Origin: Thermophagus sp052400625
Lineage (GTDB): Bacteria; Bacteroidota; Bacteroidia; Bacteroidales; Marinilabiliaceae
NCBI GenBank assembly: GCA_052400625.1
Contig: JBQTGH010000008.1
DNA length: 64,000 nucleotides
Direction: 5' to 3' (one strand)
Shown here: in pieces, positions 31,001 through 37,564 of the stretch
Position numbering within the stretch: the stretch's first letter is position 1
Layout of the letters: each line of letters begins with the position of its first letter
The notes under the pieces: generated by a model
The model's input: only the letters and a program-made list of their open reading frames with translations
Told to the model about the DNA's origin: nothing
Databases searched by the model: none
Made by a program: the position numbers and the translations under genes

Positions 31001-31050
31001 CCGCCAATAATAACCAACAGCAATAGCCAAAGTATACGAAGATTTGTCAT
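28015..31050 (-). CDS. Large secreted TPR-repeat protein
   Basis: Start taken at the ATG at 31050, giving MTNLRILWLLLLVIIGGHFS as signal peptide; the extension to 31098 is not needed. About 1011 aa built almost entirely of tetratricopeptide repeats, for example ALEHYRNGRYGIARSMFADI, AENLYMQD-type helices, YYEMGRSYVALNDLPTAIRM, MLQLGLVYYNSGDLDQSLAF and ARYRVAQILFDQGNKDLAEK. Repeat spacing of about 34-37 residues is visible from residue 35 to near the end. TPR arrays are protein-binding scaffolds; in the periplasm they assist outer-membrane or peptidoglycan assembly. It is operon-linked to a beta-barrel protein, which is its likely partner. No catalytic residues are seen. Confidence 0.85.
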   Translation of the reverse strand: MTNLRILWLLLLVIIGGHFSTAQQSYDSRQPDRLFNEALEHYRNGRYGIARSMFADIQEMFSPGQSNLRAESAYYLAMASSHLKNEDAQDLLESFLVDFPESGMRPYVYKRLGDLDYEAGKYRKALRNYRYVEARKLNRDTRYDFRFKSGYCHFMEGEYDQALPAFSEIRNVEGQWWGAANFYYAHIQYEQGNYNSALKIFEQLKDEPGFGDEVPFYIAQIHYLQGAYKKAIDYGMPLIEEAEGVRKADMARVVGNAWYALSDYENAAKYLSMSVSLTEAPPRQDLYHLGISLYHLKKYEEAAEALTQTTLEKDALAQNAYYHLGDCYLKINEKERARTAFGAASEYEFDKVITEEAMFNYIKLNYELSFSPFNEIIDSFMEFIDRFPNSTYLDEAWQYLGQALLTTRNYQQALEALEKVKNKTADNYRALQRIAYHRGLELFTNLRFDETVDMLQYSLKYGEYNRDLKVKARYWLGEAYYRLEKFDKAIENYDIFIHTPGSYSLDEFKTAHYNIGYAWFKQKNYSQAASWFRKYENLMGSRQSPMLGDALNRIGDCFYMQRDFDRAIHYYDAAANVPGASADYALYQKAFALGLVKNHRGKIEQLQQLVNRFPQSSYVDDAYYEMGRSYVALNDLPTAIRMYKKLKEEYPRSNFSKKAMLQLGLVYYNSGDLDQSLAFYKRVVNEFPGTPEAEDALLGIKNIYLDRNDADGYINYTRQVGGFASIDKRQEDSLSYITAEKLYMQDKCLQAINQFEAYLRNYPNGRFVVNAHFYKADCQYRNQDLENARRSFEFVVSRPGNIFMEDALVSIARISFQQERYSEALGYYERLENEADEEDLRREALIGQMRCQVYLGERLQNVARLAERILADPKTSPEVEREARFRKAEALLELGEKELALAEFQILKKNTSSPEGAEARYRVAQILFDQGNKDLAEKEIFDFVNVGTPHQYWMARCFLLLSDIFESRGDQFQARQYVESLLENYKNRDDDIRERAEMRLKELKDQQGAGE

Positions 31051-31327
31051 GATATTCCAAAATATTGATGTAATCGTAATTTTGAGCCATCGGCTCAATG
31101 TGAGTGATTCTATTTTTGTCCTGATCAGACTATTTCAAACAACGAAAATAGAGAAAATTTGGTGTATTTCCAGATAATTTATTATTTAAAGCGAACTTGA
31201 GAAAAATAGACGGAAAATAATTAGCCACACCCCTAATAATAAACTTTGTGCTGTTATGGTATTTTCTACTTCATTGGAAATCTTAAAGTAAAGATTAAAA
31301 TACAATAAAACCTGTACGGTCGATTGA

Positions 31328-31442
31328 GTCGTTTGCTTGCAGTCGACTCAGTCGTTTGCTTGCAGTCGACTCAGTCGTTTGCTTGCAGTCGACTCAGTCG
31401 TTTGCCTGCAGTCGACTCAGTCGTTTGCCTGCAGTCGACTCA
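31328..31442. repeat. 23-bp tandem repeat, five units
   Basis: Five head-to-tail copies of a 23-bp unit starting at 31328, 31351, 31374, 31397 and 31420. Each begins GTCGTTTGCYTGC and continues AGTCGACTCA, containing the 8-bp palindrome AGTCGACT. Units 1-3 have GCTTGC, units 4-5 GCCTGC, which suggests stepwise duplication. A decayed sixth copy (ATCGTCTG) follows, and one more AGTCGACT occurs near 31464. Repeats are contiguous, without spacers. The array sits upstream of both the TPR operon and the TPP-riboswitch transcript. Confidence 0.92.
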
Positions 31443-31553
31443 ATCGTCTGTATAATCTCCATGGAGTCGACTGAAGAAGCCCAAAGCCCATAGCTTCCGA
31501 CACCAAAACAAAATAATTTAAGATCGCGTTCTCTTTTTTTAATTAAATGTTTC

Positions 31554-31561
31554 TATATTTG
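31554..31561 (+). promoter_or_regulatory. -7 promoter box (TATATTTG) for the riboswitch transcript
   Basis: TATATTTG is an exact TAnnTTTG match, and transcription would start about 5-8 bp downstream, at the beginning of the first TPP riboswitch. The -33 region is a T run (31533-31540) without an exact TTTG. Confidence 0.5.
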
Positions 31562-31566
31562 CCGCC

Positions 31567-31640
31567 ACGGGGTGCCCAAATAGGAGGCTGAGATCACACC
31601 CATTGAACCTGATACGGGTAATGCCGGCGCAGGGAAATGA
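31567..31640 (+). ncRNA. TPP riboswitch, upstream copy
   Basis: THI-box core in the right order: GGGGTGCC (31569), GGCTGAGATCACACCC, TTGAACCTGATACGGGTAAT, then GCCGGCGCAGGGAA. A P3 stem forms from GCC/GGC. The P1 flanks (CCAC before, ATGA after) pair poorly, unlike the downstream copy. Immediately after it, GCGC (31627-31630) can pair with GCGC (31641-31644), followed by TCTCCTTTTATTTTT, which could be an overlapping termination platform. It responds to thiamine pyrophosphate. Confidence 0.93.
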
Positions 31641-31800
31641 GCGCTCTCCTTTTATTTTTCATCCCCAAATTTTCATAGCACACAGAAACGCAAAGGATAA
31701 AGATGGGCAAGGTTTATTGTGCAACATAAAACCAACCAAACACAAAAAAATATAATCAAAACAAGCCCTTCTACCTTTTCATTTCTGCCTTAAATTCAAC

Positions 31801-31876
31801 TACAATGGGGTGCCAATAAAAATGGCTGAGATCATACCCTTTGAACCTGACCGGGTAATGCCGGTAAGGGAATGTA
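31801..31876 (+). ncRNA. TPP riboswitch, downstream copy
   Basis: A second THI-box: GGGGTGCC, GGCTGAGATCATACCC, TTGAACCTGACCGGGTAAT and GCCGGTAAGGGAA. P1 closes with TACA (31801-31804) and TGTA (31873-31876). It lies about 160 bp after the first copy and 65 bp before the receptor ATG. GTTAA-ACA-TTAAC just upstream of the start and TTCCC (31894-31898), complementary to GGGAA of the core, are possible expression-platform elements. Confidence 0.95.
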
Positions 31877-31941
31877 TGATATCTTCAAAAGCTTTCCCAT
31901 TGCAGTTTATGGTTTAATTGTTAAACATTAACTGCTTTGTT

Positions 31942-34377
31942 ATGCAAAAATTAATGCTTTTAGTGGGGCTGATCTTCCTTTCGGCCCAGACGTTTTCACA
32001 AAGAATGTTACAGGGTATCGTTTACTCTGAGAATCAGGAACCCCTTGCCGGGGCATCCGTAGTGATGAATCCGGGAAACCATGGAACCGTTACCGACCGT
32101 GATGGACATTTTCAATTTTCGGGCATCACATCCCCCACCGTCCAAATCCGAGTTTCCTTTATGGGTTACGAAACCTGGCAAGCAATGGTGGATCCGGGAA
32201 AAACCAAACACCTGAAGATCACCCTGAAAGCTGCATCCCACTTGACGGAGGAGGTGGTGGTAAGGGCCTATCGTGCCGGTCATCAAACACCGGTGGCACA
32301 TACCGATCTGGCAGGTGAGGCCCTCAGGGGCGCCGGGGTGGGAAATGACATTCCGTCACTTCTGAAATTAACCCCATCGCTGGTCTCCACCTCCGAAAGT
32401 GGCATCGGGCTGGGGTCTACCAACCTCAGAATACGCGGGACCGATCCTACCCGCATTAATGTAACCATGAATGGGGTGCCTCTGAACGACTCGGAAAGTC
32501 AAGCTGTCTTTTGGGCCAACATGCCCGATTTCGCCAATTCGGTAGAAAACGTTCAGATACAACGGGGGGTGGGAACCTCCACTCAAGGGTCTGCAGCCTT
32601 CGGGGCTTCCATAAACTTTCAGACCACCACGAGCGATCCCCGGGCTTACGCCGAAATAACGTCAACTGCCGGCTCTTTCAATACTTTTAAAAACAGCATT
32701 CGCTTTGGCACAGGACTTATTAATGAAAAATTTTCTTTTGAAGGGCGCTATTCACGTCTAAAAAGTGACGGATACATCAAAAACGCTTTCTCGGATCATC
32801 AGTCGCTCTACCTGGGTGGCACCATGCATTTCGACAACAGCTTTTTAAAGATGATAATCCTTCATGGTGACCAACAAACAGGTATCAGCTGGTGGGGCGT
32901 TCCGCAGGAAATGCTGGAAACCGACCGGCGATATAATCCTGCCGGCGTCTATACCGATGAGTTGGGCAATGAACAGTACTATGACGACCAAACCGACAAT
33001 TACAAACAGACACATGCCCAATTATTTTACAGTTGGGCAGCAGGGCAACAGTTGCATCTCACCGCAGCGCTTCACTACACCCGTGGCGAAGGTTTTTATG
33101 AACAGTATAAAGAAAAGGATTCTTTAAATCATTACGGGATATCACCCATTCAAATCTCTGCTCAAACCATTGAGACCAGTGACTTGATACGCCGGAAATG
33201 GATGGAAAATGACTTTTACGGCGCAACGCTTTCGGGCGATTTAAAATTATCAAGTCAGTCCAGCCTGACCTTTGGTGGGGGATGGAACCGATATGACGGC
33301 GATCATTTCGGGCGGATCATCTGGATGCGCTATGCCGGAATCACCGAGAAAGATTACGAGTGGTACTTCAACAACGGCACGAAAACCGAACACAACCTGT
33401 TTACCAAGTTTGACTGGGAAGCTTCCCCACTCCTTCGGCTCTTTTTGGACATGCAATACCGTGGCATCAACTATGATATGTCAGGAATGGACGACGACCT
33501 GCGGTCACTGGATCAGGAACATGATTTCCAATTCTTTAATCCCAAAGTTGGGTTTTACCTCACCCCCGGCTCGAACCACAACATCTATGCTTTTGCGGGG
33601 ATCTCCAACAGGGAACCCACCCGCACCAATTTTAAGGATGCCAACCTGGATCGGGAAGCTACCCCAAAAGCGGAAAGACTTTACGACATTGAAACGGGTT
33701 ATAAATATGAATCGGCGGCCTTTTCGGGTGGCATCAACCTCTATTACATGTATTACGAAGATCAGTTGATACCAACGGGTGAAAAAAGTAATGTGGGAAA
33801 TCCCATCCTGACCAATGTGGATGAGAGTTATCGTGCCGGAGTGGAAGTTATTGCAGCGGTTCATCCGGTATCATGGTTACATTGGGATATGAACCTCACC
33901 CTCAGCCGCAACATCATCTACGATTTTGTGGAAACATCGACCAACAGCTATCCAACAATAGTAAACGGCGAGGAAGAATGGATTACCGAAACGGTAATAA
34001 AACCTTTGGGAGATACACAAATTGCTTATTCACCTTCAGTTGTTGGCAGCAGTAACCTGACGGTTGATCTGACATCCGGCCTAAGCGTTGGGTTGCTGAG
34101 CAAATATGTGGGCGAACAGTATTTCGACAACACCGAAAGCGAAGACCGTAAACTGGATGCCTGGTTGGTAAATGACATACAATTCAACTGGACATTGAAT
34201 CCCAAACCATTTAAAAGCATCGGCCTGCAATTTACCATTCATAATGTGCTGGACCATGAATACGAAAGTAATGCTTACGGCGGTAATTGGTATGAAGAAG
34301 GTGTTGAAAACACCTGGGCCTACTATTACCCCATGGCCGGACGGTATTATATGGGGCAGGTCGTGATAAGGTTTTAA
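31942..34377 (+). CDS. TonB-dependent outer-membrane receptor, probable thiamine transporter
   Basis: Start taken at the ATG at 31942 (MQKLMLLVGLIFLSAQTFSQ, signal peptide); the earlier TTG at 31918 adds no useful sequence. About 811 aa. A carboxypeptidase-D regulatory-like domain (LQGIVYSENQEPLAGASVVM) at about 22-100 precedes a plug (TPSLVSTSESGIGLGSTNLR, DPTRINVTMNGVPLNDSESQ) and a beta-barrel ending MAGRYYMGQVVIRF. The two TPP riboswitches in its leader show that it is repressed when thiamine pyrophosphate is plentiful. TPP-controlled TonB receptors are known thiamine uptake proteins in Bacteroides. No other thiamine gene is in the window and no SusD partner follows. The substrate is inferred from regulation; another thiamine derivative is possible. 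Confidence 0.92.
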   Translation: MQKLMLLVGLIFLSAQTFSQRMLQGIVYSENQEPLAGASVVMNPGNHGTVTDRDGHFQFSGITSPTVQIRVSFMGYETWQAMVDPGKTKHLKITLKAASHLTEEVVVRAYRAGHQTPVAHTDLAGEALRGAGVGNDIPSLLKLTPSLVSTSESGIGLGSTNLRIRGTDPTRINVTMNGVPLNDSESQAVFWANMPDFANSVENVQIQRGVGTSTQGSAAFGASINFQTTTSDPRAYAEITSTAGSFNTFKNSIRFGTGLINEKFSFEGRYSRLKSDGYIKNAFSDHQSLYLGGTMHFDNSFLKMIILHGDQQTGISWWGVPQEMLETDRRYNPAGVYTDELGNEQYYDDQTDNYKQTHAQLFYSWAAGQQLHLTAALHYTRGEGFYEQYKEKDSLNHYGISPIQISAQTIETSDLIRRKWMENDFYGATLSGDLKLSSQSSLTFGGGWNRYDGDHFGRIIWMRYAGITEKDYEWYFNNGTKTEHNLFTKFDWEASPLLRLFLDMQYRGINYDMSGMDDDLRSLDQEHDFQFFNPKVGFYLTPGSNHNIYAFAGISNREPTRTNFKDANLDREATPKAERLYDIETGYKYESAAFSGGINLYYMYYEDQLIPTGEKSNVGNPILTNVDESYRAGVEVIAAVHPVSWLHWDMNLTLSRNIIYDFVETSTNSYPTIVNGEEEWITETVIKPLGDTQIAYSPSVVGSSNLTVDLTSGLSVGLLSKYVGEQYFDNTESEDRKLDAWLVNDIQFNWTLNPKPFKSIGLQFTIHNVLDHEYESNAYGGNWYEEGVENTWAYYYPMAGRYYMGQVVIRF

Positions 34378-34396
34378 AAAATGAAGCTAAAAATAG

Positions 34397-34427
34397 ATCC
34401 GGCCCTTTAGGAGCCGGATTTATTTTT
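34397..34427 (+). terminator. Rho-independent terminator after the thiamine receptor
   Basis: ATCCGGC (34397-34403) pairs with GCCGGAT (34413-34419), followed by TTTATTTTT. It lies 20 bp after the receptor stop codon. The opposite strand has only a short T run, so it mainly serves the plus strand. Confidence 0.85.
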
Positions 34428-34510
34428 AGAATCTACTGAACGGCCATCCATTCTTAATTTTAAAATTCCATTACATATCAGTATACCCTTTCCCATCAGA
34501 GTCTTTTCTT

Positions 34511-36748
34511 TCACTTATTATTCCACCCGGGTGTTTCCAGATGCAAGAGAGTTCGGATAAAAAAGTCTCGACGTTTCCGTTCTCCGAACTTACCTCCCAA
34601 AGTATGTTTAACACCTGGCAACACGACCAATTCAAACTCCTTATCGGCCTTAATCAAAGCATCTGCCACCTGCATGGTTGAAGCCGGATCCACATTGTCA
34701 TCCAACTCTCCAACAATCAGCATCAACTCACCTTGTAAAAGATGAGCATTTACCACATTGGATGATTCAGCATAATGAGGGCCAACGGGATATCCCATCC
34801 ATTGTTCGTTCCACCACATCTTATCCATGCGGTTGTCGTGACAGCCGCAAGATGCCACTGCAGCCTTATAAAAGTGGGGATGAAAAAGAACTGCAGCCAT
34901 GGCGTTTTGTCCGCCAGCCGATCCACCAAAAATCCCCACTCTTGTCGTATCCATAAAGGAGTATTTTTCTGCCGCTGCTTTAATCCACCTTATTCGATCG
35001 GGAAAACCTGCATCTTTCAGATTTTTATAACAAACATCGTGAAATGCCTTACTGCGGTTGGAAGTGCCCATCCCGTCGATCTGAACAACGATAAAGCCCA
35101 ATTCGGCCAAGCTGCTAAATGGGTAGTGATAAGAAGAAAAACTTTTTTGAACAAAGGATCCCTGTGGCCCCGCATAGATGTATTCGATAATTGGATAAGA
35201 TTTATTCGGATCAAAGGTTGTTGGACGATAAATGTTTCCCCAAATGTCGGTTTTTCCATCCCGTCCTTTGGCAACAAATGGCTCGGGAGCTATCCATCCG
35301 TTCGCTTCAATGAGGGAAATATCCGCCTGTTCCAACAACATCAGGATTCTGCCATCGGAGGTTCTACGCAATACAGATACCGGAGCCTTATCAGGAGTGG
35401 AATAGGTGTCAACAAAAAAGCGATAATCGTGAGAAAAATGAGCATTATGTTGCATCTTCTCAGGAGTCAGATCTTTCAGACTCTTACCATCGAAACCAAT
35501 ACTGCAATAATGTTCATAATAAGGATCCTCCTTTTTATTACGCCCCCCGGCCCGCAACAAGATGGTTCGATCTTTTTCATTCACATATTCGACTCCACGC
35601 ACGACCCATTCGCCCTTCGTAATTTGATTAATAATTTCCCCGGTTTCACCATTAATCAGATAAAGATGGTTCCATCCATCCCTTTCGGAAGCCCAGATGA
35701 TCTCACCTGTTTTATCCACATCATACCTGTACCGTTTCCCGCTGTAATCAATAAAAGTATCACTTTGCTCATCAATAACAATCTTTGTTTTACCGGTTTG
35801 CGCATTTACTCGAACCACCTGAAAAACCTGATGCCCCCTCTGGTTATACTCAAAAGAAAACGATTGGCTATCTGGCGCCCATTGGATATTGGAAAGGCTG
35901 AACTGGTTTTCGAAGGGACGAATATCTACTTCAATTTTCTTTTTGCGCACCACATCAAAAAGGGCAGGCCGAAATACAGGCAGCACATCCCCAGGACGGA
36001 GATATTCCAATTTGTGTAAATTGGGCAATAGCTGATCAGGAGGTGAAGATTCAACAAAGTGCATATAACGTTTCTCATGCACTCTAACTTTGTTGGTGGT
36101 CAGATAATGCGAATCAGGTGACCATACAATGTAGGAAGAATATAGGTCGCCGGCACAACCATCATAGCTAAGTTGATTAATCTCACCGGTTCTTATATTG
36201 CGAACAAAAACATTATAATCACGAATAAAGGCTTCTTGCTTTCCGTTGGGTGAAACAACAGGATTATTGGCCAACTCGTCACGCGACTCACCCCAATGCG
36301 GCCATTCCTGTTCCTTTTCTTTAGCTGACAATGATTCCAGTCGATAAGCGTCTGCCAAAAAACATTTCCAGATCGTATCTTTTCGTTCAAAAGTAAACGT
36401 CGTGAGGTCGGCAGCAAATTTCAGGTTAGGAAGTAAAAGTTGATTGGCCTTTGTTTTCAATTTTAATCTCTCCCGTATGGCATTGGCAAGTCTTTCCGTA
36501 TCAAACGCGATACGTTTTTCCTGTTTTTGTGCATCAACAATAAAAAACATTGTTGTATCAACAGAAGTACGGGCTTTATACCAAAATAGATGGGTCGTAT
36601 CAATCCAGTTTAGTTCAAGAATTTCATTTAACACCAAACTTTTGAATTCCGAAACAGAATCGGCTCGCAGATAATCTTCTTTCGTAAATTGAGCACTTAA
36701 AGAAAAGCATGCAAAAACGAGGAATATTAAAAAAATTAAACGTTTCAT
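34511..36748 (-). CDS. S9B dipeptidyl-peptidase IV-like serine peptidase
   Basis: 745 aa with a signal peptide (LIFLIFLVFACFSLSAQ), so periplasmic. The N-terminal half is a DPP-IV type beta-propeller (LSYDGCAGDLYSSYIVWSPD, IIWASERDGWNHLYLINGET). The C-terminal alpha/beta hydrolase has the nucleophile Ser610 in GIFGGSAGGQNAMAA, an Asp in VGELDDNVDPAST (about 690) and a His in LPGVKHTLGG (about 725). Such enzymes cut dipeptides, often Xaa-Pro, from the N-terminus of peptides in periplasmic protein catabolism. It is transcribed alone on the minus strand, convergent with the thiamine receptor. A perfect TAnnTTTG match on its strand (complement of 36854-36861) about 100 bp upstream may be its promoter. 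It is not obviously part of PUL2, although PUL2 lies just upstream. Confidence 0.9.
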   Translation of the reverse strand: MKRLIFLIFLVFACFSLSAQFTKEDYLRADSVSEFKSLVLNEILELNWIDTTHLFWYKARTSVDTTMFFIVDAQKQEKRIAFDTERLANAIRERLKLKTKANQLLLPNLKFAADLTTFTFERKDTIWKCFLADAYRLESLSAKEKEQEWPHWGESRDELANNPVVSPNGKQEAFIRDYNVFVRNIRTGEINQLSYDGCAGDLYSSYIVWSPDSHYLTTNKVRVHEKRYMHFVESSPPDQLLPNLHKLEYLRPGDVLPVFRPALFDVVRKKKIEVDIRPFENQFSLSNIQWAPDSQSFSFEYNQRGHQVFQVVRVNAQTGKTKIVIDEQSDTFIDYSGKRYRYDVDKTGEIIWASERDGWNHLYLINGETGEIINQITKGEWVVRGVEYVNEKDRTILLRAGGRNKKEDPYYEHYCSIGFDGKSLKDLTPEKMQHNAHFSHDYRFFVDTYSTPDKAPVSVLRRTSDGRILMLLEQADISLIEANGWIAPEPFVAKGRDGKTDIWGNIYRPTTFDPNKSYPIIEYIYAGPQGSFVQKSFSSYHYPFSSLAELGFIVVQIDGMGTSNRSKAFHDVCYKNLKDAGFPDRIRWIKAAAEKYSFMDTTRVGIFGGSAGGQNAMAAVLFHPHFYKAAVASCGCHDNRMDKMWWNEQWMGYPVGPHYAESSNVVNAHLLQGELMLIVGELDDNVDPASTMQVADALIKADKEFELVVLPGVKHTLGGKFGERKRRDFFIRTLLHLETPGWNNK

Positions 36749-37072
36749 AGTTATGAAAATAAGTTTTGAGTTCCTTGCTCCGTGATGTGAGCACTGTGTC
36801 AGGGTTAGGGTTGGGTAGGAAATTTATCAACCTTAATCTCAATCTTAAGACAACAAACGTAACAAAAAGGGGGAGTGTTCATTAAACGGTATCCACTTAT
36901 TTTTTCTTTATTCTCAAAAGCCTCCTAAGTATATTTCCATTTTCTGTCAAAGGAGTCGAGGCAAGAGACATTGATATAGCCATTCCCGGATATATTCCCT
37001 ATGCAATTTTTTCCTTATAGGAAAAAAAATAAACCAACTTCAGTCATTCTAGGCCCAAATGTCATTGCCCGA

Positions 37073-37258
37073 CTAATCGCGGCCGGGCTCCACACTGGTG
37101 GTATTCCTCTTCCACTCTTCTGTTAACTCTCTAATGCGGAGATACATCATTTTATTCAATGTCAGAACAACCCAAAAGCCATTTCTAACAACATTGTTGT
37201 TTGCATCAAATTGATACAAATGACGCTCATGATTAACCGTATTTTTATCTCCAACCCA
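37073..37258 (-). pseudogene. Possible gene remnant, 61 codons
   Basis: Minus-strand frame between two stops with protein-like composition, including GDKNTVNHERHLYQFDANNN and NKMMYLRIRELTEEWKRNT, and no good start codon. A second short stretch in another frame (about 37384-37440, LDHQYLKAAKYGLM) ends before it. This could be the tail of a decayed gene at the end of PUL2. I do not recognise the family, and chance is possible. Confidence 0.25.
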
Positions 37259-37300
37259 TTACGAAAGCCATTAAATATTTTGATCCATCATTTATTGATA

Positions 37301-37327
37301 CGATGGGGCTCCAATAGAGCCCCATCG
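37301..37327. terminator. Perfect 11-bp hairpin downstream of GH127
   Basis: CGATGGGGCTC (37301-37311), loop CAATA, GAGCCCCATCG (37317-37327). It lies about 240 bp beyond the GH127 stop, in the direction of PUL2 transcription. No T run follows on either strand, so termination is plausible but not certain. Confidence 0.5.
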
Positions 37328-37564
37328 AGGTAAAAATGGATTCGATATGTTACTCAAACAACGTTGGGGTGATAAAAACATTACATCAACCCATATTTCG
37401 CTGCTTTTAAATATTGATGGTCCAAACGGCTTATGAAAGGCAATCTTTACCACAACAGAAACTTATATCAAGTTATGCCATGCAAGGTCCATTAGACCAA
37501 CCAATAGTTGCCATACAGAATGCCACGATTCATAGGTAGGATCTACCATTTTTTGTTCCGGTCA

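Larger units (their letters stand above)
36749..37564. other. 816-bp intergenic region with hairpins
   Basis: Lies between the DPP-IV start and the GH127 stop. Contents seen: a possible promoter box at 36854-36861; an AT-rich dyad near 37010-37030 (TTTTTTCC-TTATA-GGAAAAAA); a degenerate coding-like stretch (37073-37258, listed separately); and a perfect 11-bp hairpin at 37301-37327. I see no tRNA or intact gene here. Confidence 0.6.

Noticed and set aside
31328..31442. Tandem repeats considered as a CRISPR array
   Set aside because: The 23-bp units are contiguous with no variable spacers, and no cas genes occur in the window.
31918..31941. TTG start for the thiamine receptor
   Set aside because: The ATG at 31942 directly begins a standard signal peptide; the TTG lies in the GTTAA/TTAAC hairpin region of the leader.
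34775..36019. 414-codon plus-strand frame opposite the DPP-IV gene
   Set aside because: Antisense shadow of a conserved peptidase with intact catalytic residues; low-complexity translation without domain features.
36749..37564. tRNA or small RNA gene in the 816-bp gap
   Set aside because: No cloverleaf, CCA end or promoter/terminator pairing could be found by eye; only hairpins and a possible gene remnant.
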